This document shows, piece by piece, positions 1 through 7,658 of a DNA stretch of 48,359 nucleotides (the first letter of the stretch is position 1; each line of letters starts with the position of its first letter). Below the pieces are notes generated by a model. That model worked only from the letters and a program-made list of their open reading frames with translations, was not told the DNA's origin and did not search any database. Source of the stretch: Enterobacterales bacterium (GTDB lineage: Bacteria > Pseudomonadota > Gammaproteobacteria > Enterobacterales > Enterobacteriaceae); the NCBI GenBank assembly GCA_015655145.1, contig JAATFO010000142.1, positions 1-48,359 of the forward strand, read 5' to 3'. The position numbers and the translations under genes were made by a program.

Positions 1-59
1 TCCAGGAAGCCCGTTTAGGGGCCGTAAGTAACGAATTGGGATGCAAATGTCAGATAGCA

Positions 60-105
60 ATGCGCCTGTTAGTGCGCAGCAGGCAAGAGAGCCTTACAGG
101 CGCAT
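60..105. repeat. 10-bp inverted repeat upstream of queE
   Basis: ATGCGCCTGT at 60-69 is the exact reverse complement of ACAGGCGCAT at 96-105, with a 26-base interval. It could fold in the 3' UTR of an upstream gene (eno is the usual upstream neighbour, not visible here) or be a processing site. No ORF is recognisable in 1-254. Confidence 0.4.
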
Positions 106-113
106 ATGAAAAA

Positions 114-147
114 CCTCCGGCTATGCCGGAGGATATTTATTGTTTTT
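114..147 (+). terminator. Probable rho-independent terminator before queE
   Basis: An 8-bp GC-rich stem (114-121 with 125-132, loop TAT) is followed by a T-rich stretch ending in six Ts at 142-147. It most likely ends the transcript of the gene left of the window. The T run lies about nine bases from the stem, so it is not a perfect terminator. Confidence 0.6.
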
Positions 148-192
148 TCCCCACAGCGTGGATGATAGCCGTGCGCTTTGTGCCGGTTAGCG

Positions 193-221
193 TTGGTACC
201 GTGGCGACAATCTGCCATAAT
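193..221 (+). promoter_or_regulatory. Candidate sigma-70 promoter of queE
   Basis: TTGGTA at 193-198 and CATAAT at 216-221 are separated by 17 bases, placing transcription start near 228, about 27 bases before the queE ATG. A GGGGTG ribosome-binding site lies at 241-246. Found by eye only. Confidence 0.45.
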
Positions 222-254
222 CTGCGCCTTTGTTTCCCCTGGGGTGAGTTTAAG

Positions 255-926
255 ATGCAGTACCCGATTAATGAAATGTTCCAGACATTGCAGGGCGAAG
301 GTTTTTATACCGGCGTACCGGCAATTTTTATCCGTTTGCAGGGATGCCCGGTTGGCTGTAGCTGGTGCGATACCAAACATACCTGGGATAAGCTGGCCGA
401 TCGGGAAACTTCACTCGGTGATATTCTGGTCAAAACGGTTGAGAGTGATCATTGGGGGTCTGCCGATGCGCTATCATTGCTGCAGGCAATTGAGCAGAAA
501 GGCTGGACTGCACGTCATATCGTTATTACCGGCGGAGAGCCAGCTATTTATGATTTAACACCGTTGACCGACGCATTGCAGGAGCATGGTTTCCATTGCC
601 AGATTGAAACCAGTGGTACGCATGAAATTCATTGCAGTGCAGCAACCTGGGTGACGGTGTCGCCGAAGGTGAATATGCGTGGGGGATATGACGTGCTAAC
701 ACAGGCGCTGGTGCGCGCTGATGAGATTAAACATCCGGTTGCACGGCAACGTGATGTGGAAGCGCTGGATAGTTTACTGACTGCGTTGCAGGACGACAAA
801 CCGCGTATCATTGCCCTGCAGCCAATTAGCCAGAAAGAAGATGCGACAAAATTGTGTATCGAAACCTGCATTGCACGTAACTGGCGTTTGTCGATGCAGA
901 CGCATAAGTATTTAAATATCGCCTGA
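255..926 (+). CDS. queE: 7-carboxy-7-deazaguanine synthase QueE
   Basis: QueE is a radical SAM enzyme that converts 6-carboxytetrahydropterin (the QueD product) to 7-carboxy-7-deazaguanine in the queuosine tRNA-modification pathway. The 223-residue product has the length of E. coli QueE and is very similar along its whole length. The three cluster cysteines are C31, C35 and C38 in the stretch GCPVGCSWC; an ITGGEP SAM-binding motif follows, and the C-terminus ends MQTHKYLNIA as in E. coli. The ATG at 255 was chosen because the E. coli protein starts with the same residues and a GGGGTG site lies 8 bases upstream; the frame is open back to 36 but that extension resembles nothing. Its pathway partner queD lies about 14 kb away, on the other side of the Tad block. 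Confidence 0.97.
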   Translation: MQYPINEMFQTLQGEGFYTGVPAIFIRLQGCPVGCSWCDTKHTWDKLADRETSLGDILVKTVESDHWGSADALSLLQAIEQKGWTARHIVITGGEPAIYDLTPLTDALQEHGFHCQIETSGTHEIHCSAATWVTVSPKVNMRGGYDVLTQALVRADEIKHPVARQRDVEALDSLLTALQDDKPRIIALQPISQKEDATKLCIETCIARNWRLSMQTHKYLNIA

Positions 927-988
927 CTGATGCGACAAGCGTCACTTTACCCTTGGCCTGCAATATGTGGTGTGGGTTGTTTAGAGCA

Positions 989-1012
989 AGAGCCCATCAG
1001 TGATGGGGCTCT
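989..1012. terminator. Stem-loop after queE
   Basis: AGAGCCCATC at 989-998 pairs with GATGGGGCTCT at 1002-1012 with one bulged G. It lies about 60 bases after the queE stop. No T run follows on the plus strand, so it may be a 3'-end stabiliser rather than a classical terminator. Confidence 0.35.
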
Positions 1013-1051
1013 CCTAAAGAGTGATCTGCTGCTGTTGTGTCAGAATAACAG

Positions 1052-1074
1052 GATAGCAAAAAGGATTTGCTATC
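1052..1074 (-). terminator. Hairpin at the 3' end of the MocR-type regulator
   Basis: GATAGCAAA (1052-1060) and TTTGCTATC (1066-1074) form a perfect 9-bp stem with a 5-base loop overlapping the stop codon of the minus-strand regulator. The minus strand beyond it is only mildly T-rich, so termination strength is uncertain. Confidence 0.45.
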
Positions 1075-2461
1075 AGGAATGAAAAGCGACGAGCTGTTTA
1101 TTAATTTTCTCAATTTCGAGTAACGACAGTGTGCCAACCGGGTAAATATAGCGTGGTGTATCCCATAACGGTTCTGTTTTTTGACAAAAGTCCTCCAGTG
1201 GGAAAAACAGTTCGTCTGGAATTGTGTCGGGTACGGCAGTGAATGAAAAAAAACCAGAATGCATCATCCCCCAATGATCAGGGCAGGCAATGACCTGTTT
1301 TAATCCACTTAATGCCAGTTGATATTTCTCCCTTCGTGTCTCAAGCGTTTTGGCCAGGTATTTCATAAAATAATTTGAACCGAGAAAATCGGTAACGATC
1401 TTATTGCTGAGTGTCTGGTTTTCACTGAACATCAATGACTTAATCTGTTCAATTAGTGGATAGACATGATGAGGCACGACGATAAGACCCAGATCGGTGC
1501 TGTTACCAATGAGCTCCGATAAGCTGGAAAGGTAAATAATATTATCATCAGGATATTTTTCCCGCAGAGGTGGAATCACATCCTGTCCAAATCCCAGCAT
1601 TGAGTTGGTATCGTTTTCGATAATAAATGCCGCGTTTTCTCGGCTCCATGCCAGTAAGGCCGTACGGTTTTTTTCGCTCATTCTGGCGCCAGAAGGGAAA
1701 TGGTTTGATGGCGTGGTATAAATGAAATCAACCGGGTGTGAAGGGAACGCTGAGACATCCAAACCTTCCCGACCCACTCTGACAGCATAAACGTCATAGC
1801 CAAGGCAGGTAAAAAGCTGGAAAATATAAGACGGAGCAGGATCTTCAATAATGATGCTGGGACGTGTTTTGTATATCTTGCCAAATTGAGCAATCACGGT
1901 GATCGCTTCTTGCTGCCCTTGCGTAACAAGCATATTTTCTTCAGCAAGTTCAGATCCTCTGGCCACTTTGATGAACCTTTTCAAGTTCATTTTTAGATCG
2001 GTGGCGATGATATCTGCTTCACTTAAATCACGGTTTCCCTCCTTGCAATAGCGAATGTCCTGACACCATTTTCTAATGAAATGCCTGGGTAAAATGGCAT
2101 TTTCATGTAAGTGCAAACGGTTACACATTTCTAACTTTTGTGCAGGTCTGGCTGTCTCTTTATTCAGAAACAAGGATGTGTGTTGTTGCGCAGTTTTATC
2201 GTATAAGAGAGGTTGTTTTTGTGGGGCAGAACCAGTCACGATATAGCAACTTCGCTCTCTGCCTTCAATATATCCGAGACTTTCAAGAACTTTATACGCG
2301 ACGACAACCGTATTGCGCGAGATACAGTAGCGGGTACTCATGGCCCTGATGGAAGGGAGAAAATCACCCTTATTAAGTACGCCGTTGAATATCATACTAC
2401 TAATGTTTTCAACAATTTGTTCTTTAATATTTTTTTCTTTAAACGCTTCAATGCAAAACAT
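1073..2461 (-). CDS. MocR-type GntR-family regulator with a degenerate PLP domain
   Basis: The protein has 462 residues. An N-terminal winged helix of the GntR type (about residues 5-70, including SIRAMSTRYCISRNTVVVAY) is followed by a linker and a domain with the fold of class I aminotransferases, the MocR/PdxR/GabR plan. Fold landmarks such as TPSNHFPSG are kept, but the cofactor residues are not. Where MocR proteins have an EDDYDSEF-type motif this one reads ENDTNSML. Where they have SK followed seven residues later by Arg it reads SE followed by Asp. The Schiff-base lysine, the pyridine aspartate, the tyrosine and the arginine are therefore all substituted. The ATG at 2461 is preferred over the upstream one at 2479 because GGAGG lies 4 bases before it. 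It is divergent from flp across a long gap and is the only regulator in the Tad block, so control of the pilus operon is a reasonable inference, not shown. Confidence 0.85.
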   Translation of the reverse strand: MFCIEAFKEKNIKEQIVENISSMIFNGVLNKGDFLPSIRAMSTRYCISRNTVVVAYKVLESLGYIEGRERSCYIVTGSAPQKQPLLYDKTAQQHTSLFLNKETARPAQKLEMCNRLHLHENAILPRHFIRKWCQDIRYCKEGNRDLSEADIIATDLKMNLKRFIKVARGSELAEENMLVTQGQQEAITVIAQFGKIYKTRPSIIIEDPAPSYIFQLFTCLGYDVYAVRVGREGLDVSAFPSHPVDFIYTTPSNHFPSGARMSEKNRTALLAWSRENAAFIIENDTNSMLGFGQDVIPPLREKYPDDNIIYLSSLSELIGNSTDLGLIVVPHHVYPLIEQIKSLMFSENQTLSNKIVTDFLGSNYFMKYLAKTLETRREKYQLALSGLKQVIACPDHWGMMHSGFFSFTAVPDTIPDELFFPLEDFCQKTEPLWDTPRYIYPVGTLSLLEIEKINKQLVAFHS

Positions 2462-2505
2462 GTAACCTCCGTGTAACAAAATAACTATAAAATAAATGTT
2501 GTTAC
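2461..2505. promoter_or_regulatory. Candidate operator repeats at the regulator start
   Basis: TGTAAC occurs at 2461-2466 and 2472-2477, one helical turn apart, and GTAACAA at 2473-2479 is an exact inverted repeat of TTGTTAC at 2499-2505. They overlap the ribosome-binding site and leader of the MocR-type gene. MocR proteins commonly bind repeated sites near their own promoters, so autoregulation is possible. Speculative. Confidence 0.3.
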
Positions 2506-3162
2506 GTGGCTATATTTAATCAATGTATTTTTTCTGAACATTGCTTCCAGAACGTTCCCTGACTTCTCAAAACACCGAAATATTTTAGTGCTACCGTAGC
2601 ATTGATCGCATTCACCTACGCAAATCACAGACCCGTGTCAGCTCATAAGAATCGCCACACTTACCACCATGCAAAATCTATTGGATGTGGCATTTTCTGA
2701 TGTTTTGTCGCGAAGATTCATATGCATATCGACACGCAGTGCAATAAATAATATTAATCATTCCCATTTGGCAGAAGATGTCACATCATCCCTAAAGGCA
2801 GAAATTATTTTCTTTTCATGAGGAGGGGACATCTTATTAGGCAACGCACTTGCTTCACAGAGCGTCACACACTCACATGAACAAAGGTAACTTTGCGGTG
2901 TCGATTATAAGCACCTTTCAATTAGCTGTCACATAAAAAATCATTTGCAGACAATTTTTTCATTTTTTATGACACTGTCTGTTTTTTTGATTCTTTTTGT
3001 CAGAAATAAAAACTAAAACTGTCGCTTTCAATTTATATTAATATGCTGCATATTGCGAACTCGCAAAAGGAGAATTCTTTCCAGGTCATTGATTACTGGT
3101 CACTGGATAGGGAACATCTAAAAGTCATGTTAAATATATTTTAATGAAAAGGGATTAAACTA
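2480..3162. other. 683-base intergenic control region between regulator and flp
   Basis: No convincing gene is present. The right half is strongly AT-rich, as H-NS targets often are. ATAAAAAAT at 2933-2941 is inverted at 2962-2970. TGTC recurs at 2899, 2927, 2976, 2998 and 3020; the last three are 22 bases apart. A good AAGGAG sequence at 3067-3072 has no matching ATG. Only a 13-codon frame from a TTG at 3089 follows it (stop TAA at 3119), which could be a leader peptide or nothing. The flp ribosome-binding site is AAAAGGGA at 3147-3154. Confidence 0.5.
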
Positions 3163-3408
3163 ATGAAACACATCTTCCTCCGTCATTCTGTTAAGCTGGC
3201 TGGTATGGTTTCAACAGTACGTAATGAAACTACTCGCTTTGTAAAAAAACAAGATGGCGTCACCGCTATTGAGTATGCTGTCATTGCTGTTGCCATTAGT
3301 ACCATGCTGCTGGCGGTATTTGGTAGTGGCGATGGCTCATTTATCTCTGCCATCACAGATAAATTCTCTGATCTGTCTACTAATATTAAAGGAACTGTAC
3401 CAAAATAA
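3163..3408 (+). CDS. flp: Flp-family type IVc prepilin
   Basis: This 81-residue protein is the structural pilin of the Tad pilus. The diagnostic prepilin-peptidase motif is present: cleavage is expected after G32, giving a mature N-terminus VTAIEYAV with Glu at +5 and Tyr at +6, followed by one hydrophobic helix to about residue 53. The mature subunit would be only 49 residues, typical of Flp pilins. The 32-residue leader is long and basic. The start at 3163 has AAAAGGGA 8 bases upstream. It is first in the operon, separated from tadV by a strong hairpin. Only one flp copy is present in the window. Confidence 0.95.
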   Translation: MKHIFLRHSVKLAGMVSTVRNETTRFVKKQDGVTAIEYAVIAVAISTMLLAVFGSGDGSFISAITDKFSDLSTNIKGTVPK

Positions 3409-3418
3409 ATGAATGACC

Positions 3419-3446
3419 AACGCCACGTGTTATAACATGTGGCGTT
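3419..3446 (+). terminator. Strong hairpin between flp and tadV
   Basis: Bases 3419-3430 pair with 3435-3446 in a 12-bp stem (one G-T pair) with a TATA loop, starting 11 bases after the flp stop. No T run follows, so it is better read as a partial terminator or 3'-end stabiliser. Either would give more flp mRNA than mRNA for the machinery genes. Confidence 0.7.
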
Positions 3447-3496
3447 AGTTCTGTCATCAGTTATGGAAAACTTAAACCTATAATGGTAAAGCAACT

Positions 3497-3940
3497 ATGA
3501 CAAGTTGTATTTATTTTCTTCTTACACTCTGCTTTATACAAGTGTGTTATACGGACATTCGTTATAGAATTATAAATAACTACACCACGATTATTATTAC
3601 TGTGTTATCTGGGGTGTTAGGTTGTCTTTTTTTTGGTGGTATTCTATGGGTGCCGGCATTATCAATTCTTTTCATAGGATTTGTGCTAAGCCTTATCAAT
3701 CTGGTCGGTGCTGGAGACATTAAACTTCTGGCCGGATTGTCTTTGTCATTTAGCAGTCAGTCGACAATAACCTTTTTGTTTTTGACAACCCTGGCAGGGC
3801 TGCTGGTTGCATTATGTGTACTGGCAATATCTCATTTTGTTGCAAAAGGCTATAATAGCTCAATAAAAACAGTGCCTTATGGCTTGGCCATTGTAGGTGG
3901 TTATGCCGCCACAACTGTGTTCATTAGGGTAGTTGCATGA
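3497..3940 (+). CDS. tadV: Prepilin peptidase TadV/CpaA
   Basis: This is an inner-membrane aspartyl peptidase (A24 family) that processes Flp and the pseudopilins TadE and TadF. The 147-residue protein consists almost entirely of hydrophobic segments. The two catalytic aspartates are visible: D20 in YTDIRYRIINN and D74 in the family GxGD motif (GAGD, residues 71-74). It lacks the N-terminal methyltransferase domain of PilD-type enzymes, as usual for Tad peptidases. Its end overlaps the rcpC start by 4 bases (ATGA), indicating translational coupling. The ribosome-binding site before the ATG at 3497 is weak. Confidence 0.93.
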   Translation: MTSCIYFLLTLCFIQVCYTDIRYRIINNYTTIIITVLSGVLGCLFFGGILWVPALSILFIGFVLSLINLVGAGDIKLLAGLSLSFSSQSTITFLFLTTLAGLLVALCVLAISHFVAKGYNSSIKTVPYGLAIVGGYAATTVFIRVVA

Positions 3941-4737
3941 ATCAAAGGTTACTGATAATTATTGCTGCATTATTACTTCTGGTCGGCGCTGTTGGTTTAT
4001 TCATGTCGGGAAAAAATGAACAACAAGAACAGAAAATAACCGTTTATTTGGCAGAAAAAAACCTGGCAGAAGGCGATATCGTAAATGAAGAGAGTTATAG
4101 TAAAAAAGTCATTGATGTCTCTGAGGAATCTGCTGATGTATCCGATGATATGCCAAATGCGCCCCTGGGATATGTCGTGACGAAAGACATCGTACAGGGA
4201 GAAAATATTACATTAAAGAATGCTAATTTTCAGATTAAAGAAAAAAAAGAAACTATATTGCAAGCAGGGCATTTTATTTATGATGTAAAAGTAAATGAAA
4301 AGTATACCTCACAATTCGCGTTGCTTAAAAAAGGTGATTTGATTGACGTTTACTTAAAATATCATCGTGAAAATGAGCAGGAAAGCAATAACCAGAAAAT
4401 CAGACGAGATTTCACCTTTGTTGACAAAAATGGGAAAGTGATTAAGACGGCAGATACCAGAATGGTTAAATTACTCAATTCCCGGCGTTTATTTTTAATT
4501 AAAAAAGGGAAGTTGTCGTCTTTTGGCAATGAAAAAACTGAAGAAGAAGGCCAGATTCAGGTTGTTTCTACAATTATGGCAGGTATTGAATTAAACAGTG
4601 ATGATGTTAAACATCTTTATTCCGTTGAAAATTTGGGTGAGTTGATTATTTTCCCGGCTAACCAGACGCCTGGCAAAGAGAAAATGCATCCCCTTTTTCC
4701 CTCACCGGTGAGAGAGATTCGAGGTTATGGTAGATGA
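3937..4737 (+). CDS. rcpC: Tad pilus assembly protein RcpC/CpaB
   Basis: RcpC/CpaB is a periplasmic, membrane-anchored component associated with the Tad secretin. The 266-residue protein has a single N-terminal membrane segment (about 4-24), then a SAF-type domain (about 33-100, recognisable from VYLAEKNLAEGDIV and VVTKDIVQGENI), then a C-terminal CpaB domain. The order tadV-rcpC-rcpA matches other tad loci. The gene is clearly AT-rich, with many AAA and ATT codons compared with the cys genes downstream. Confidence 0.9.
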   Translation: MNQRLLIIIAALLLLVGAVGLFMSGKNEQQEQKITVYLAEKNLAEGDIVNEESYSKKVIDVSEESADVSDDMPNAPLGYVVTKDIVQGENITLKNANFQIKEKKETILQAGHFIYDVKVNEKYTSQFALLKKGDLIDVYLKYHRENEQESNNQKIRRDFTFVDKNGKVIKTADTRMVKLLNSRRLFLIKKGKLSSFGNEKTEEEGQIQVVSTIMAGIELNSDDVKHLYSVENLGELIIFPANQTPGKEKMHPLFPSPVREIRGYGR

Positions 4738-4753
4738 GAAGGAGCGTTAGTTT

Positions 4754-6049
4754 ATGAACTCGATCATCAGAGTATTGATGCTTATCGTCAGTTTTTCATT
4801 GCTTATCAGTGTTGCAAAGGCTGAAACCTTGTATCTGGAAAAGGGCGCGGCCAGAACGATCAAGATGAATGATGGTATCGATACGGTGTTTACATCTAAC
4901 CCTGACATCGTTGACTATCAGGTTATCGGTGAAAAGGAAGTGGTCGTTTATGGCATTGCTAATGGGCGCGGTGATATTCTGATCGTACAAAATGGGAAAA
5001 CACACAGTATCAGCGTATTAGTCGATCCACTGATTGGTCAACTGGCACAACAGGTCCAGGATGAATTTCCGGGATCGCGTATTGAGCTAAAAAAAGTCGG
5101 TGAAAATTATATTCTTTCAGGTTTTTCGGCAGATGAAGAAAGCCGTGATGCCATTCACCAAATGGTGGGGGAAGCATTAAATCTTGAGCGTGAAAGCCTG
5201 AAAACTGAGATGGAAGGTGCCAATATAAAGCATATGGAGTATGTCAGTTTTAGAAAATTGCAAAATCGTCTGACACTACCCATGGCAAATCAGGTTAATG
5301 TTAAAATATCAGTTGTTGAAGTTAATAAGACTTATGCCGATAGTCTGGGCATCGACTGGAGTGCGGCATCCAATGTGGGTGATTTTGTCCTCAATAAATT
5401 TAAATTTGATGCCTCTCGCCTGACTACGCTCATCCATGCGTTAGGAAATGAATCTGTTGCCCGGGTGTTAGCTGAGCCAAACATGTCGGTGCTTTCCGGT
5501 GAAACGGCAGATTTTTTGGTTGGCGGAGAAATTCCAATTGTCACTCAGTCGCAGAATGGTACCTCGGTAGAGTATAAAGAGATTGGTATAAAGATGTATG
5601 TCGCAGCAAAAGTTGAGAGCAGTCAGAAAGTGAGGCTTACACTGTCACAAGAGGTCAGTAATCTTGATGGACAATATATCAGTAATGTCCCGACATTAAA
5701 ATCGCGTAAGGCACGTACAACAATCGAGCTGGCTGATGGTGAAAGTTTTATCCTGGGCGGATTATTAAGTGAGACAGAGAAAGAATCGCTGTCAAAAATA
5801 CCTTACATCGGCGATATTCCAATATTAGGTGCATTATTCCGCAACACGAGTTCACAACGCGAACGAACCGAGCTGGTTGTCGTAGCAACCGTTAACCTGG
5901 TAAGACCGGTATCACCCCGGAATGTTATGTATCCAGCTTTTAATCGCAGTAGTTTATTAGAGCGTTTTTTTAATATTAATAATATAAGCAGAGAAAAATC
6001 GCGCAGTGAAATTATAACTTTTATGGATGAAAGCGGATTTATATACTAA
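4754..6049 (+). CDS. rcpA: Tad outer-membrane secretin RcpA/CpaC
   Basis: RcpA forms the outer-membrane channel through which the Flp pilus is extruded. The 431-residue protein has an export signal cleaved after about residue 23 (AKA), then the N-terminal domain of Tad secretins (YLEKGAARTIKM onwards). The C-terminal secretin domain contains VPTLKSRKARTTIEL from residue 312 and ILGGLLSETE leading to IPYIGDIPILGALFR, the conserved secretin core. AAGGAGCG precedes the start after a short gap from rcpC. Length is normal for CpaC-type secretins. Confidence 0.95.
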   Translation: MNSIIRVLMLIVSFSLLISVAKAETLYLEKGAARTIKMNDGIDTVFTSNPDIVDYQVIGEKEVVVYGIANGRGDILIVQNGKTHSISVLVDPLIGQLAQQVQDEFPGSRIELKKVGENYILSGFSADEESRDAIHQMVGEALNLERESLKTEMEGANIKHMEYVSFRKLQNRLTLPMANQVNVKISVVEVNKTYADSLGIDWSAASNVGDFVLNKFKFDASRLTTLIHALGNESVARVLAEPNMSVLSGETADFLVGGEIPIVTQSQNGTSVEYKEIGIKMYVAAKVESSQKVRLTLSQEVSNLDGQYISNVPTLKSRKARTTIELADGESFILGGLLSETEKESLSKIPYIGDIPILGALFRNTSSQRERTELVVVATVNLVRPVSPRNVMYPAFNRSSLLERFFNINNISREKSRSEIITFMDESGFIY

Positions 6050-6062
6050 AAAGGAATTAATC

Positions 6063-6509
6063 ATGGCTAAGATATTTTTTTTAGTGGTTGCATTTTTTTT
6101 TACTACGATCGCCTTTGCTGGTAATTCGCATGAATTTAAGTTACGTGGCAGAAGTGTTGTTGATCAGGAAATATTGTCCGCTGAAGTGTTTAATTATTAT
6201 CAAATTTTGGGCGGCATGATCCATATTTCATGGCATCAAAATAATGCTAATATTCTTGCTGAGGAACTAAAGAAAAAGCTGGTAGCAACAGGAATACTAC
6301 CCGTTGATATTGTTATGGACAAACAAATGACGTATAAAACCGGCGCAGATATTGGTTTGGTAAATGTAAAAATAGAGACATATAAAAATATCTATCCTTG
6401 CGATTACCAGCGTCAGTACTATTCTTTTAAAAATACCGACCCAGTTGGATGTGCAATTGATAATAACTTATATTCATCATTGCTGAATAAGAATAAAAAA
6501 GTATTTTGA
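6063..6509 (+). CDS. rcpB: RcpB-like periplasmic protein of the tad locus
   Basis: The 148-residue product begins with a clear signal peptide (cleavage near residue 20, AFA-G) and is otherwise soluble, so it should act in the periplasm or at the outer membrane. It sits exactly where rcpB lies in Aggregatibacter-type loci, between rcpA and tadZ. The assignment rests on position, size and export signal more than on motifs. Two cysteines (in PCDYQ and VGCAI) could form a disulfide. The start at 6063 has AAGGA 7 bases upstream; the frame is open back to 6027 inside rcpA. Confidence 0.6.
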   Translation: MAKIFFLVVAFFFTTIAFAGNSHEFKLRGRSVVDQEILSAEVFNYYQILGGMIHISWHQNNANILAEELKKKLVATGILPVDIVMDKQMTYKTGADIGLVNVKIETYKNIYPCDYQRQYYSFKNTDPVGCAIDNNLYSSLLNKNKKVF

Positions 6510-6533
6510 TCTAATGTATTAGTGGAGGCCACA

Positions 6534-7655
6534 ATGTTATTGTTCCATAATGAAGATAAAAAAGAGCAAGATGATCAACTAGCTGCTGTGGTTATTTCTT
6601 CACGTCAGGATGTTATGGACAGCGTGTGTGAGCAACTGGAAGTCAGGAAGGTCAACACAATATCTCGCTTTGAGCTAAATCTTGAAAGTTTTAATGCTGC
6701 AGAAATTGTTGAGAATACTAAATATATCATTTTCTTTGTTGAACAACATACTGATATTGAAAGATTTATGGAGAAATCAGAATTTCTTTTTCCAAAGAAT
6801 GTTGTTTGCATTGCAATTGGTAGTTGTGATTCAATTTTACTGGCTGAAAAATTTCAGACTTATGGTATTTTCTATATTTATTATCCGGATCAGCTTACCA
6901 AGCTTGGTCACATTCTTGATAATGAACTTGAGCATCCGAAATGGGCTCGTTCTTCCCTGAAAATTAGTGTCCTTGGGTGTAAAGGTGGCGTGGGAACATC
7001 ATCACTGAGCTATCATCTTGCAACCAGTATCGTCTCGCACCGTAATGCTTCTTTGCTATTGGTTCAGGGAGCCGGGGGAACACAAGATCTTGACTTAATA
7101 GCAAAAAGTGAAATTTCAAATGAAGTGGTAAAGTTACAGGATAATCTCTTTGCTTTATATGAAGAGCATGACCATGCCTGGAGTTATACGATGCCCTTGT
7201 ATGACACCTATGACTTTGTTCTGTTCGATCATGCATCATATAATTCACGACCGGAAGATATTGAGAATGTGCTTTCTCATTCTAATTGTGTTTTACTCAT
7301 TTGTAATCGTAGCTTGTCATCGATCAGAAACGCAAAAAAAGTTATAGCATATAATCAACATTTGCAAAAAAGTAATAACGGCGTTAAAGAAATAATTATT
7401 TGTTTTAATGACAACATGCCTAAATTTAATAGCGCTATTACCAAGGACGAGGCAGGGAGATTAATTGGGCAACCAATTGATATTACTATTCCATTTATCA
7501 GTAATTCTGGTGATCCCTCTCAACCACTGTCATTCTCCGGTAAAAATAAATATTTTTTAGAAGAACTAAAAAATATTACATTAGGTATTAAAGAACAAAA
7601 AAAGAAAAAAAATGGAATGGCAAGTTTATTTAATCTGGCAGGGAAAAAGAGCTAA
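6534..7655 (+). CDS. tadZ: TadZ/CpaE, atypical ParA/MinD-like ATPase
   Basis: TadZ places the Tad machine in the cell and recruits TadA. The 373-residue protein has an N-terminal receiver-like domain (about 1-135, without an obvious phospho-acceptor motif) and a C-terminal ParA/MinD-type domain whose P-loop reads KGGVGTSS at 150-157. The usual GKT/S lysine of the Walker A loop is Thr155, leaving only the deviant lysine K150, an atypical loop of the kind described for TadZ. The ATG at 6534 is chosen because GGAGG sits 5 bases upstream; an in-frame GTG at 6522 is less likely. The gene ends 3 bases before tadA. Confidence 0.9.
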   Translation: MLLFHNEDKKEQDDQLAAVVISSRQDVMDSVCEQLEVRKVNTISRFELNLESFNAAEIVENTKYIIFFVEQHTDIERFMEKSEFLFPKNVVCIAIGSCDSILLAEKFQTYGIFYIYYPDQLTKLGHILDNELEHPKWARSSLKISVLGCKGGVGTSSLSYHLATSIVSHRNASLLLVQGAGGTQDLDLIAKSEISNEVVKLQDNLFALYEEHDHAWSYTMPLYDTYDFVLFDHASYNSRPEDIENVLSHSNCVLLICNRSLSSIRNAKKVIAYNQHLQKSNNGVKEIIICFNDNMPKFNSAITKDEAGRLIGQPIDITIPFISNSGDPSQPLSFSGKNKYFLEELKNITLGIKEQKKKKNGMASLFNLAGKKS

Positions 7656-7658
7656 AAA

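Noticed and set aside
36..254. N-terminal extension of queE to 36
   Set aside because: The extra 73 codons cross a terminator hairpin and a promoter, resemble no protein, and the E. coli protein starts at the ATG corresponding to 255.
1..254. preQ1 riboswitch before queE
   Set aside because: No preQ1-like hairpin with A-rich tail and site-overlapping pairing was found; the hairpin at 114-132 looks like a simple terminator.
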